A stretch of 64,000 nucleotides of DNA from contig NZ_SDWT01000003.1 of assembly GCF_004137255.1 (NCBI RefSeq), positions 1 to 64,000 on the forward strand, given 5' to 3'. The notes beneath the pieces were generated by a model. The model was given only the letters and a program-made list of their open reading frames with translations. It did no database searches and was not told the origin of the DNA. The DNA is from Nocardioides oleivorans. GTDB lineage: Bacteria; Actinomycetota; Actinomycetes; Propionibacteriales; Nocardioidaceae. Shown one piece after another: positions 1 through 8,497 of this stretch. The position numbers were made by a program, and so were the translations under genes. Position 1 is the stretch's first letter, and every line of letters starts with the position of its first letter.

Positions 1-831
1 CGCGCCAAGGCGGAAGCACGGCTGCTGGAGCTCGCGGTCCAGCACGACGCGAAGGCTCTGAAGATGCTCGGGAAGCGGATCCTGGACGTCGTGGCCCCGG
101 AGGTGGGGGAGTCCCACGAGGCCGCCGTGCTCGAGGCGGAGGAGGAGCGCGCGCTGGCTGGTGTGGAGATGACGCTCAGCGATGACGGGGAAGGCCGCTG
201 CCGTGGGACGTTCGTGGTGCCCTCGCACGTGGGGAGGATGTTCAGGCGTCATCTGCTGGCGTTGGCGAACCCGGCCCGCCACACCGACGCCGACCTTCGC
301 GACGAGAGCGGTGGGTGGAAGCCGTTGCGGCGGCGTCTGGGTGAGGCGTTCGTGGAGTACGTCGAGCGCTATCCGCTCGAGGCGACCCCGCAGACCGCGG
401 GGGTGAACGCGACGGTGGTGGTGACGATGACGCTCGAGCAGCTGCTGGGGGACTCGGCGACCGCGCTGCTCGACGACGGCACCCGGATGTCGGCCGGGCA
501 GGCGCGACGGTTGGCGTGCGAGGCCGGGATCATCCCCGCCGTCCTCGGGAGCAAGGCCCAGCCCCTCGACCTCGGGCGCACCGCGCGCCTGCACTCCAAG
601 GCTCAGCGGGTCGCGCTCGGACTCCGGGACGGTGGGTGCACTGCCCGCGGCTGCGAGACGTCAGCGTCAGGGTGTCATGCCCACCACGACGACCCCTGGT
701 CCAGAGGCGGGCCCACGGACCTGGCCAACGGTCGGTTGCTGTGCCCGCGACACCACCGGCTGGCGCACAGCAGTCGGCACGTGATGACCATCCACGCCGA
801 CAACACCGTCACCTACGTGATGCGGACGTAG
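1..831 (+). CDS. DUF222/HNH endonuclease-like protein (13E12 family), 5' truncated
   Basis: The reading frame is open from base 1, so the N-terminus lies outside the window and ATG 64 is probably internal. The visible part is an alpha-helical DUF222-like region followed by a C-terminal HNH domain: a Cys pair near the start of the domain (CTARGC), a central HHD, then an LCPRHH motif. These residues form the zinc and metal-binding core of HNH nucleases. Such proteins occur in many copies in Nocardioides, Mycobacterium and relatives, and their role is unknown; some may be remnants of mobile elements. The family is clear, but nuclease activity is only inferred. Confidence 0.85.
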   Translation, partial: RAKAEARLLELAVQHDAKALKMLGKRILDVVAPEVGESHEAAVLEAEEERALAGVEMTLSDDGEGRCRGTFVVPSHVGRMFRRHLLALANPARHTDADLRDESGGWKPLRRRLGEAFVEYVERYPLEATPQTAGVNATVVVTMTLEQLLGDSATALLDDGTRMSAGQARRLACEAGIIPAVLGSKAQPLDLGRTARLHSKAQRVALGLRDGGCTARGCETSASGCHAHHDDPWSRGGPTDLANGRLLCPRHHRLAHSSRHVMTIHADNTVTYVMRT

Positions 832-1134
832 GCCGGGGGCACATACGGGCGAATCGCCGCCTGTCGGGGTATCTGGCTGCCCGTGAGCGACGCCACCGCC
901 TTCACCGCATGGTGCAGCGTTGCCGCGCCTGATCTCCTGCAGCCGTCTGTCGCCTTCCATCGGGAGTTCACGGACTGCGTGCGCGACGACGTCGAGTCGG
1001 TCCAGTGGTTCGCGGACCACGTGCATGCGATCACCCGGCCCGTCACCCGGTCGGCACCCTCATGGATCTGTGGATGCGGTGACAGCCGCGCAACTCGGTT
1101 GCCGAGGATCGTCGTGGCTGTGGATGCTTGAGCA
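832..1134. other. Intergenic stretch with one doubtful small frame
   Basis: About 300 bases between the HNH gene and the P-loop kinase gene. A plus-strand frame from GTG 883 to 1131 could encode 82 residues, ending 3 nt before the kinase GTG. It has no recognisable domain, no clear ribosome-binding site and an atypical composition. I see no hairpin terminator or repeat. It may be non-coding, or a remnant of a decayed gene. Confidence 0.3.
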
Positions 1135-1716
1135 GTGGCGAACGAGCTGGTCCTGTATCTCACCGTCGGCCTGCCGGGCGCGGGGAAGACGACGTTGGCG
1201 CGCCAGATCGCCGAGACCCAGGGGATTCTCCGACTCACACCTGACGAGTGGATGGCGCCGCTGTTCGGCGACAGTGACGCGGACGGTCGGCGAGACATTC
1301 TCGAGGGACGCATGATCTGGGTCGCTCATGAGGTGCTGAGGAGTGGGGCATCCGTCATCCTCGACTTCGGGTGCTGGTCACCGGAGGAGCGCTACGCGAT
1401 CCGCGTCATCGCCGAGTCCGCCGAGGCACGCTTCGACCTCCGGCACGTCCGCATCGACGAGACCGAGCGTCGCGCACGGGCACGGTCTCGGTGGGAATCT
1501 GCGCCCGAGACCACGTTCGCCATGAGCGACGCCGACCACGACCGCTTCCTCGCCCTGTGCCAGCCCCCGTCGCCAGAGGAGCTGTCCTACGGCGCCGTGC
1601 CAGATCCCCCGCCCGGCTTCGACAGCTGGTTTCACTGGGCGAGCATGCGCTGGCCAACTCTGCCGCGCTTCGACGAGGTCAACGCTCGTCCTGCCGGGCC
1701 GAGATCCGCGCCCTGA
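1135..1716 (+). CDS. P-loop kinase / zeta-toxin-like ATP-binding protein
   Basis: A 193-residue AAA_33-type protein. The Walker A motif GLPGAGKTT lies at residues 12-20, close to the N-terminus, as in small-molecule kinases of the zeta-toxin and gluconate-kinase superfamily. A later R-rich stretch (ETERRARARSRW) looks like the lid region that contacts ATP phosphates. The substrate cannot be told from sequence. The GTG at 1135 is used because it puts the P-loop at the usual distance from the N-terminus. No antitoxin gene is adjacent, so a toxin role is not supported. Confidence 0.75.
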   Translation: MANELVLYLTVGLPGAGKTTLARQIAETQGILRLTPDEWMAPLFGDSDADGRRDILEGRMIWVAHEVLRSGASVILDFGCWSPEERYAIRVIAESAEARFDLRHVRIDETERRARARSRWESAPETTFAMSDADHDRFLALCQPPSPEELSYGAVPDPPPGFDSWFHWASMRWPTLPRFDEVNARPAGPRSAP

Positions 1717-1795
1717 CGCGGCCGTACCCTCCCGGCTTCCGGACGACCTTCATCGACACCGGTCACGTCGCAACGGTGCGGCCCAGCGTCCCCGG

Positions 1796-3028
1796 TCAGT
1801 AGCGGACGGTCACCTTCTTCTTGACCGTGGTGCCGTTTCCTCGGAGCGACAGCGTGAGCTTGACCGTGCCGTTGCGGGCGAATCGCTGCTTGCCGGCCTT
1901 GGTGAGCTTCAACTTCACGGTGGCGGTCTTGCCTGCGGCGACCGCGTACTTCGTCTTCGCGAGAACGGTCCTGCTCTTGCCCAGGGTGGCCTTCCCTGTG
2001 CACTCGCCCAGTCCGGCGCAGGCGACCTTCACCTTGATCTTCCCGGCCTTGACCGACGCCTTCGTGCCTCGCACCGACACGGCGGCGTTGTCTCCACCCT
2101 GCTGGCTGCGGGTGCCGCCCCACGACGGGTAGACACCCGGGCCGACGACTCGCTCGGCCCCGGTGGCCACGTCGACGATGACGATCTGGTCGTCGCGCTC
2201 GAAGGCGACGCGGTCGCCCTCCTGCGACAGCGTGGGCGTGACGTCGTTGGGGTTGGACGTGAGGTCCTTGACGACGGCGCCCGTGGCGGCGCTGAACAGC
2301 GCGATCGGACCGTCCACGCCGCCGAACTCGGAGCCGCCGACGTCGACGGAGGCCACGTAGGTCTGGCCGTCGGCCGAGCCGTCGGGGAAGGCGAGCTGGC
2401 CGCGCGTCTCGGAGACGAGCACGGCTACGCAGCTCGAGGAGCCGCTGCGGTCGAGCTTGCAGATCCGGCTCGGCCGGCCGTTGTCGGTGGGGAAGACGCC
2501 GATGGGCGTCGGACCGGCCCAGCCGTGCGTCACCGTGCAGGAGCACGCCGCGATCCCGTAGACGTCCTGCGTCGCCACGTCGAGCCGGTAGGTGTAGTAG
2601 AAGCCGTTGACCGGCACGGCGAACTGCCACAGGAACGACGCACCGTCCGGGGAGATCACCGGCTGGAACCCGATCGCCCCGGTGTAGACCGTGGTCGGTG
2701 CGCCACCGGCGGTGGGCGCGGTGACGAGGTTCCCGTCCGGCTGCACCCAGGCCACGGTCCGCCCGTCGGCGGTGACGCCGGCGAACCGGCCGTCCGGGAC
2801 CACGACGACGGGTCGTGCGCCGGGCACGTCGGGGTCGACGAGGCAGACGCCCTCCCCGCACTGGTAGCCCAGGACGGATCCGGACGCTGTGGCCATCCGG
2901 GGAGTCCGGGTGTCCGCGACGGCTGACCCGGTGGCGGGTACGTCGGCCGTGGCACCGGAGGTGGGGACGAGAAGCGCAGCGACGACGGCTACGGAGAAGG
3001 CAGCCACGAGGGCGCGCACGCGAGACAT
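1796..3028 (-). CDS. Secreted TolB/WD40-like beta-propeller protein
   Basis: About 410 residues. A Sec signal peptide (MSRVRALVAAF..., likely cut after SGATA near residue 28) precedes repeated blade-like segments of the type DGRTVAWVQPDGN and DGASFLWQF. A lysine-rich beta domain at residues 320-410 (GKIKVKVACAG...GKATL...GTVKLTLS) resembles the Ig-like C-terminal modules common on actinobacterial exported proteins. ATG 3028 is chosen because the signal peptide starts there and a -10 element TAGTGT lies 7 nt upstream. Probably an extracellular binding protein; the ligand is unknown. It stands alone between a kinase gene and a DUF1349 gene. Confidence 0.75.
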   Translation of the reverse strand: MSRVRALVAAFSVAVVAALLVPTSGATADVPATGSAVADTRTPRMATASGSVLGYQCGEGVCLVDPDVPGARPVVVVPDGRFAGVTADGRTVAWVQPDGNLVTAPTAGGAPTTVYTGAIGFQPVISPDGASFLWQFAVPVNGFYYTYRLDVATQDVYGIAACSCTVTHGWAGPTPIGVFPTDNGRPSRICKLDRSGSSSCVAVLVSETRGQLAFPDGSADGQTYVASVDVGGSEFGGVDGPIALFSAATGAVVKDLTSNPNDVTPTLSQEGDRVAFERDDQIVIVDVATGAERVVGPGVYPSWGGTRSQQGGDNAAVSVRGTKASVKAGKIKVKVACAGLGECTGKATLGKSRTVLAKTKYAVAAGKTATVKLKLTKAGKQRFARNGTVKLTLSLRGNGTTVKKKVTVRY

Positions 3029-3033
3029 GCCCC

Positions 3034-3045
3034 TGACACTAACCC
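3034..3045 (-). promoter_or_regulatory. Promoter element GGGTTAGTGTCA
   Basis: Read on the minus strand, GGGTTAGTGTCA contains a TAGTGT -10 hexamer (3036-3041) whose last base is 7 nt before ATG 3028, so the transcript would be leaderless or nearly so. The same 12 bases occur at 16704-16715 before the other large secreted-protein gene. Confidence 0.55.
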
Positions 3046-3126
3046 GGCGAAGGCGCAGCAGTCCGAGGCTGGAACTGCCCGACGGCTCGAGCCCTGTGCC
3101 GATCGGTCCGTCGGGTCGCTGGAGGC

Positions 3127-3717
3127 TCAGGCGTCCGGGTGCAGCCGGGTGTCCGGCGGGGTGGTGCGCCAGGACGTGAAGTGGACGGTGAGCCCGGCTC
3201 TGGTCGGCGCGCAGCAGAACGGCCCTGCAGAGACCGCCGCCGCCGTTTCCAGGGGCGCGACGCGAACGAGTCTCCACGGCTCGTCGTCGACACGTGCGCG
3301 CACCGTGAGCGCGTTGCCCGACCAGCTTCCGCGGACGGTGACCAGCCGTCCCGCCCAGCTCGGTACGGGAGACAGTGACCAGTCCGACTGCCCGCGGGTC
3401 ACGACAGCGCCGAGGCTCTCCTCCCCGTCGCTCAGCTCGACGCCGGCCTTGATCCACGACTCGGCATCGACCTTGACGAAGATGCCGGCCTGGTCGAACT
3501 GGTCGGTGAAGTCGAGGTGGAACTGCACCTCGAGCGCGGACTCGGGCTCCAGCGTCGTCAGCAGCGCGTGCTCGGAGGAGTGGATGAAGCCGTACGACGT
3601 GAGGCGCCAGGCGTCACTGCCCTCGCGGGCAGTCACGTGGAGGCCGTCGGCATCGCGCCTGACCTCGACGGGTTCGTTCGTCCAGGATCCGTCGGTCCAC
3701 GGAACGGTCTGGGACAT
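3127..3717 (-). CDS. DUF1349 family protein (regulation of enolase 1-like)
   Basis: A 196-residue single-domain protein. Its pattern (WTNEPVEV near residue 12, FIHSSEHALL, FHLDFTDQFDQAGIFVKVD, WIKAGVE, VTVRGSWSGNALTVRARVDDEPWRLVR) is that of DUF1349, a concanavalin-like jelly-roll fold found in bacteria and yeast; the biochemical role is not established. The start ATG 3717 has a GGAAAGG ribosome-binding site about 6 nt upstream. It has no signal peptide, so it should be cytoplasmic. Confidence 0.8.
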   Translation of the reverse strand: MSQTVPWTDGSWTNEPVEVRRDADGLHVTAREGSDAWRLTSYGFIHSSEHALLTTLEPESALEVQFHLDFTDQFDQAGIFVKVDAESWIKAGVELSDGEESLGAVVTRGQSDWSLSPVPSWAGRLVTVRGSWSGNALTVRARVDDEPWRLVRVAPLETAAAVSAGPFCCAPTRAGLTVHFTSWRTTPPDTRLHPDA

Positions 3718-3814
3718 GGTTGCCTTTCCGGAAGTAGGAGGGACTTCGCGTCGCGTGGGAAGAATGATCAGAGTAGGACAGAACCTGACCGCGTCACTCG
3801 CCAGACTTGCACCC

Positions 3815-4237
3815 ATGACGATCACCACCACCCCTCACCTCAACTTCAACGGCAACGCCCGCGAGGCACTCGACTTCTACGCCACGGCCTTCGGCGCCGA
3901 GGTCACCGCCATGACCTACGGCGCGATGGGCGCCACCGACGACCCCGCGTGGGCCGACCGCATCGTGTGGGGCCAGGTGCAGACCGCGTCCGGCATCCGC
4001 GTGATGGCCTTCGACGTGTGGCCGCACCAGCCCTACGACCAGGGCACGAACGCCTCGTACGTCTACCTGAGCGGAACCGACGCCGACGAGATCACGGCCG
4101 CCTGGAACGGCCTGCTCGACGGCGCCGAGATCCGGCAGCCGTTCGGCCCCGCCGCGTGGTCGCAGCTCGCCGGCCAGCTGCGCGACAGGTTCGGCGTCAT
4201 CTGGGCCCTCGACGTCGCCACGGCCACCGACCACTGA
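3815..4237 (+). CDS. VOC family protein (PhnB/glyoxalase-like)
   Basis: 140 residues. Start TPHLNFNGNAREALDFYATAFG is the hallmark of the PhnB-like branch of the vicinal oxygen chelate superfamily, in which beta-alpha-beta-beta-beta modules form a metal or ligand pocket. The C-terminal FGPAAWSQLAGQLRDRFGVIWALD also fits. The substrate is unknown; such proteins may act as dioxygenases, isomerases or antibiotic-binding proteins. The stop codon lies inside a short tandem DNA repeat (4226-4267). Confidence 0.8.
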   Translation: MTITTTPHLNFNGNAREALDFYATAFGAEVTAMTYGAMGATDDPAWADRIVWGQVQTASGIRVMAFDVWPHQPYDQGTNASYVYLSGTDADEITAAWNGLLDGAEIRQPFGPAAWSQLAGQLRDRFGVIWALDVATATDH

Positions 4238-4267
4238 CCACCGACCACTGACCACCGACCACTGACC
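4226..4267. repeat. Perfect 3 x 14-bp tandem repeat
   Basis: ACCGACCACTGACC occurs three times head to tail without mismatch (4226-4239, 4240-4253, 4254-4267). The first copy encodes the last residues and stop codon of the VOC protein; the other two are non-coding. Confidence 0.95.
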
Positions 4268-4325
4268 GCTGGACACCGCCCGCAGGGGCCCGGCGACGCT
4301 GTCCCGTGTCGACGACCGAGGTCCG

Positions 4326-4706
4326 CTAGGGCTCGCCGACCGGCCTGACCACCGAACGATCGGCCGGACACGTCCACACCGCGCCCGCCCCGACGACCGC
4401 TGCCTGCAGAGGGTGGTTGTCGGGGTGGCTCGGGCACGGCGGCCAGTTGGTACGTCCGGACCCCCAGAGCTGGTCCTCGATGACCCACTCCTGGACCTGG
4501 TCGGCCGCATCCGCCACCCGCTCCGCCAGAGCGGCACCTCGTGCGACTGCCAGTCCTGAACCGCTCCCGTCGGCGCCCCACATCATGCACGACGCGCGGT
4601 CGTCGGCACCGGCCCAGTCGTCGTCGGCGAACCTCGGTGCGACGAGGCCCGCGTGGGCCAGGTCGCGCAGCACCGGGCCGATCGACTCTCCCAGCACCGG
4701 ATCCAC
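4326..4706 (-). CDS. Small hypothetical protein
   Basis: 126 residues from GTG 4706. The motif WPPCPSHPDNHPL near residue 92 resembles a conserved stretch in small uncharacterised actinobacterial proteins, and the C-terminus has WTCP. The paired Cys/His residues could bind a metal. There is no signal peptide or membrane segment. Its coding strand runs opposite to the neighbouring VOC and helicase genes. Function unknown. Confidence 0.6.
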   Translation of the reverse strand: MDPVLGESIGPVLRDLAHAGLVAPRFADDDWAGADDRASCMMWGADGSGSGLAVARGAALAERVADAADQVQEWVIEDQLWGSGRTNWPPCPSHPDNHPLQAAVVGAGAVWTCPADRSVVRPVGEP

Positions 4707-4826
4707 CCTCGCAGCGTCTCAGGTTCGCACCGCGACCAGCATCCGATTTCCCGGGACGGCCGCGGTGGTGCGCCGCCACCGGTGTTCGCAGCCCCGGCCG
4801 CGATGCGCGTCAGGCACACTGCACGC

Positions 4827-7376
4827 GTGTCCGACCCGTTGCGCCACCTGCTGGCCGCGCCCCCTGACCTCCCGGTCACCGCGGGTCTGCCTGCACTCGT
4901 GGAGGCGCTCGGCACGCGGGGGCTCGCGGTGGTCCATGCGCCGCCGGGCACCGGCAAGACGACCCTCGTGCCGCCCGCGGTCGCCGGGGTCGTCACCGGC
5001 CGGGTCGTGGTCACGCAGCCCAGTCGCATCGCGGCTCGCGCTGCTGCCCGTCGGCTCGCGGACCTGATCGGCGAACCGGTCGGCGAGACGGTCGGCTACT
5101 CCGTGCGCGGCGACCGCCGCAGCAGTCGACGTACGCGCGTCGAGATCGTCACGACCGGCCTGCTGCTCCGACGCCTCCAGCGCGATCCCGAGCTGGTCGG
5201 CGTCGGCGCCGTCGTGCTCGACGAGGTGCACGAGCGCCACCTCGATGCCGACCTGACCCTGGCGCTGCTCGTCGACGTCCGGGCCAACCTGCGTGAGGAC
5301 CTGCGACTGGTGGCGATGTCGGCCACCGTCGAGGCCGAGCGGACGGCCGCCCTGCTCGGTCGAGGCGTCGATCCGGAGGGTCCCGATGCGGCCGGGAGCG
5401 CCCCGGTGGTCCGGGTCCCGGGGGCGCTGCACCCGGTCCGGGAGGTCTGGTGCCCGCCGCCCGCCGGGGTGCGCCGCACCGACGACCGGGGGATCACCCC
5501 GGCGTTCCACGACCACGTCGCAGCGACCGTGCGCCGTGCGCTGGTCGGGCACGAGGGGGACGTGCTGGTGTTCGTGCCCGGCGTCGCAGAGGTCGAGGGG
5601 ACCGTACGCCGGCTGGCCGGCGTGGACGCGGACGTGCACGCCCTGCACGGCCGCCTGTCCGGAGCCGAGCAGGACCGCGCGCTCAGCGAGGGCCCGCGTC
5701 GCCGGGTGATCGTCTCAACGGCGGTCGCCGAGTCGTCGCTGACGGTGCCGGGGGTACGCGTCGTGGTCGACGCAGGCTTCTCCCGCGAGCCGCGCACGGA
5801 CCACCGTCGTGGACTGGCCTCCCTGGTCACCGTCGCCGTGAGCCGGGCGGCGGCCGAGCAGCGGGCGGGGCGGGCCGGGCGGCTGGGGCCGGGCGCCGTG
5901 CTGCGCTGCTGGTCCGAGGCGGACCACGCGCACCTGGTCGCGCACCCGGAGCCCGAGATCGCCACCGCCGACCTGACGGCCTTTGCCCTGGAGGTGGCGT
6001 GCTGGGGCAGCCGCGACGTCCGCGACCTGGCGCTGCTCGACCAGCCGCCGGCGCACGCGATGGCGGCGGCCCGGGAGGTGCTGGTGGACCTGGGGGCGAT
6101 GACCGAGGACGGGGGCGCCACCCCGCGTGGCCGGGTGATGGCCGGCGTGCCGGTCGAGCCCCGGCTGGCGCGGGCCCTCATCGACGGGGCTGGCCTCGTC
6201 GGGGCCAGGCGGGCCGCTGAGGTGGTCGCGATGCTGAGCGAGGACGTACGCGCTCCCGGCGGGGACCTGGTGGCTGCACTCCGGTCGCTTCGCGCCGACC
6301 GGCGAGCCGGGACGTGGCGCCGCCAGGTGACCCGGCTGGAGGAGGTCGTCGCGCACCAGTCCGCGGCCGAGCCGAGCGGCACACGGGCACTCACCGACGA
6401 CGTGGCCGTGGGCCTGGTGGTGGCGCTGTCCCACCCGGACCGGATCGCGCGCAAGCGCCCCGGCGCGACGGGCTACCTGATGGCGTCCGGGACGGGTGCG
6501 GCGCTCGACCTGCGCTCTCCGGGCCCGTTGGTCGGTCTGGAGTGGCTCGCCGTCGGCGACGCGGAGCGACGGCCCGGGCAACGCGAGGCCCGGATCCGCG
6601 CAGCGGCCCCCCTGACCGAGGACCTGGCGCTGGAGGCCGCCGGATCACTCTGGGCCGAGGTCGACGAGGTCACCTGGACCGGTGGGCGGGTGCTGGCCCG
6701 CCGTCGCACGTTGCTCGGCGCGATCGAGCTGAGCTCGGTGCCGCTCGGCGATCCACCCGCCGAGGCCGTCAGCCACGCGATCCGCGAGGCCGTCGCAAGC
6801 GAGGGGATCGCCCTCCTCAGCTGGACGGAGGCGGCCGTGGCACTGCGCGCCCGCCTCGACTTCCTGCACCGCGCCATCGGCGACCCGTGGCCCGACGTGG
6901 GCGACACCGCACTGACGCGGGACCTCGACACCTGGCTCGGGCCGCAGCTGGCACGCGTCCGCTCGGCCCAGGACCTTCGCCGGATCGACGTGACGGCCGC
7001 CCTGCGAGCGAGGGTGCCGTGGCCCGAGGCCGGCAGGCTCGACGACCTGGCCCCCGAACGCGTGGAGGTGCCCAGCGGGTCGCGCATCCGGATCGACTAC
7101 TCCCAGGAGCAGCCGGTGCTCGCCGTGCGCCTGCAGGAGGTCTTCGGCTGGACGTCGCCACCGCTCCTGGCCGGTGGACGGGTCCCCCTCCTGCTGCACC
7201 TGCTCTCGCCCGCGGGGCGCCCGGCCGCCGTCACCGCCGACCTGGAGTCCTTCTGGGACAACGGCTACCCGGGCGTGCGTGCTGACCTGCGCGGGCGCTA
7301 TCCGAAGCACGCCTGGCCCGAGGACCCGCGCAGCGCACCGGCCACCGCGCGCACGAACCGCGGCCGGCGCGGCTGA
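4827..7376 (+). CDS. hrpB: ATP-dependent RNA helicase HrpB
   Basis: 849 residues, the usual length for HrpB of the DEAH/RHA helicases. Seen in order: Walker A PPGTGKTT near residue 45, motif Ia (TQPSRIAARAAA), motif II DEVH, motif III SAT, a second RecA domain with motif V (VSTAVAESSLTVPGV) and motif VI (RAAAEQRAGRAGR), a helicase-associated region, and a C-terminal HrpB domain ending in GYPGVRADLRGRYPKHAWPEDP, which is diagnostic. GTG 4827 is preferred to the in-frame ATG 4803: CACACT, a possible -10, ends 6 nt before it. HrpB is a non-essential RNA helicase of uncertain substrate. Confidence 0.93.
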   Translation: MSDPLRHLLAAPPDLPVTAGLPALVEALGTRGLAVVHAPPGTGKTTLVPPAVAGVVTGRVVVTQPSRIAARAAARRLADLIGEPVGETVGYSVRGDRRSSRRTRVEIVTTGLLLRRLQRDPELVGVGAVVLDEVHERHLDADLTLALLVDVRANLREDLRLVAMSATVEAERTAALLGRGVDPEGPDAAGSAPVVRVPGALHPVREVWCPPPAGVRRTDDRGITPAFHDHVAATVRRALVGHEGDVLVFVPGVAEVEGTVRRLAGVDADVHALHGRLSGAEQDRALSEGPRRRVIVSTAVAESSLTVPGVRVVVDAGFSREPRTDHRRGLASLVTVAVSRAAAEQRAGRAGRLGPGAVLRCWSEADHAHLVAHPEPEIATADLTAFALEVACWGSRDVRDLALLDQPPAHAMAAAREVLVDLGAMTEDGGATPRGRVMAGVPVEPRLARALIDGAGLVGARRAAEVVAMLSEDVRAPGGDLVAALRSLRADRRAGTWRRQVTRLEEVVAHQSAAEPSGTRALTDDVAVGLVVALSHPDRIARKRPGATGYLMASGTGAALDLRSPGPLVGLEWLAVGDAERRPGQREARIRAAAPLTEDLALEAAGSLWAEVDEVTWTGGRVLARRRTLLGAIELSSVPLGDPPAEAVSHAIREAVASEGIALLSWTEAAVALRARLDFLHRAIGDPWPDVGDTALTRDLDTWLGPQLARVRSAQDLRRIDVTAALRARVPWPEAGRLDDLAPERVEVPSGSRIRIDYSQEQPVLAVRLQEVFGWTSPPLLAGGRVPLLLHLLSPAGRPAAVTADLESFWDNGYPGVRADLRGRYPKHAWPEDPRSAPATARTNRGRRG

Positions 7377-7428
7377 GTGCCGGGTCGAAAGCGCGGTGCG
7401 GACGCCGGTCATGCGCTTCACTGCACCC

Positions 7429-7968
7429 ATGCCAAAGCCCGAGGCCCCGCCGACCCGCTCGCGTCACGCACTCGCACGCACCCTCGCCCCCGTCGCCGTG
7501 CTCGCCGTCCTCGCCGTCCCGGGAAGCAGCTCCGCCTCCGCTGCGGACGTGGCGGGCGCCGACGATCGAGCAGCGGGCCGACCCGCCTCGTGCGCCGAGG
7601 CCAGCGTGGACCCGGCCGACTTCCCGCGCGTGGTGCCGTTGCCGCAGGGTGAGTACACGGTCCGCGGCTACCTGCGGTCCAGGTGCCGGCACCTGCTCGA
7701 CCTCGCGATGGAGGTCGACGACCTGGGGCCCGAGCAGAGCCACCTGGTGCAGCGACTCACGGCGAAGCGCTTCCGCGACGTCACCTCCACCAGCCGCACG
7801 GTCGAGGTGGACACCGGCCCCGACACCGAGCCCGAGCTGCGCGAGGAGTTCAAGGTCCGCGCGCGCGGGCACGGCTACCGGGTCAGGATCGAGCTCAGCT
7901 TCGTCGGCGCCGCCCCTCGGTGGAGCGGCACCGCGCTCGTGAGGTACGTGGTGCGCCCCCTGGGCTGA
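7429..7968 (+). CDS. Putative secreted protein
   Basis: 179 residues with a typical signal peptide: Arg-rich start, hydrophobic core TLAPVAVLAVLAV and a likely cut after SASA near residue 38. The mature part holds two cysteines and alternating polar and hydrophobic strands (EYTVRGYLRSRCRHLLDLAMEVDDL, RTVEVDTG, YRVRIELSFVG), suggesting a small beta-rich domain. No family is recognised. It follows hrpB by 52 nt and may have its own promoter. An in-frame ATG at 7411 is a possible alternative start. Confidence 0.65.
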   Translation: MPKPEAPPTRSRHALARTLAPVAVLAVLAVPGSSSASAADVAGADDRAAGRPASCAEASVDPADFPRVVPLPQGEYTVRGYLRSRCRHLLDLAMEVDDLGPEQSHLVQRLTAKRFRDVTSTSRTVEVDTGPDTEPELREEFKVRARGHGYRVRIELSFVGAAPRWSGTALVRYVVRPLG

Positions 7969-8032
7969 CGGGCCCGCTCGACGCGGGAGGGTTGCGCGCC
8001 GTCGACCCCGTCCACCTTCAGGGCCCGGTCTC

Positions 8033-8038
8033 TAGGCT
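8033..8038 (+). promoter_or_regulatory. -10 element TAGGCT, leaderless msrB promoter
   Basis: TAGGCT ends exactly 6 nt before ATG 8045, so the expected transcription start coincides with the start codon. The same spacing recurs at ten other genes in this window. Confidence 0.6.
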
Positions 8039-8044
8039 CGTCGC

Positions 8045-8497
8045 ATGTTCACGCGCCGCTCCCGACCGCAGCCCCCGGTGGTGCGCACGGATGCGGAGTG
8101 GCAGGCGCGGCTGGACGCCGAGGCGTACCGCGTGCTCCGGCGCTCGGGCACGGAGGCGCCCGGCAGCAGCCCGTACGCGCACCCCGTGGCCGGTGCCGAC
8201 GGCGTCTACAGGTGCGCAGGGTGTGATGCTGCGCTGTTCCGGGCGGGCGACCAGTTCGAGTCCGGGACGGGCTGGCCCAGCTTCTCCCACGCTGCCACCC
8301 GCGACGCCGTGTCGGTCCGGACCGACTTCAAGCTGCTGGTGCCGCGGCGCGAGGCGAGCTGCGCCACGTGCGGAGGTCACCTGGGGCACGTCTTCGGCGA
8401 CGGTCCCCGGCCCACCGGCCAGCGGTGGTGCATCAACGGCGCCGCGCTCACGCTCGACGAGGCCCCGTCGGAGCCGGCCGACGGACCGACCGCCTAG
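8045..8497 (+). CDS. msrB: Peptide-methionine (R)-S-oxide reductase MsrB
   Basis: 150 residues. Reduces the R epimer of methionine sulfoxide in proteins. Two CxxC zinc pairs are present (CAGC near residue 58, CATC near 106), with the signature ESGTGWPSF and the catalytic Cys in RWCINGAAL (usual form RYCxNSxSL). The N-terminus (DAEWQARLDAEAYRVLRRSGTEAPGSSPY) is standard. Cytoplasmic. The stop TAG overlaps the stop of the convergent DinB-like gene. Confidence 0.93.
   Translation: MFTRRSRPQPPVVRTDAEWQARLDAEAYRVLRRSGTEAPGSSPYAHPVAGADGVYRCAGCDAALFRAGDQFESGTGWPSFSHAATRDAVSVRTDFKLLVPRREASCATCGGHLGHVFGDGPRPTGQRWCINGAALTLDEAPSEPADGPTA

Noticed and set aside
883..1131. 82-residue frame before the kinase gene
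   Set aside because: No domain, no ribosome-binding site and odd composition; kept only as a note in the intergenic entry.
1135..1716. Toxin-antitoxin system based on zeta-like kinase
   Set aside because: No small antitoxin gene adjoins it, and the P-loop kinase fold is shared with many metabolic kinases.
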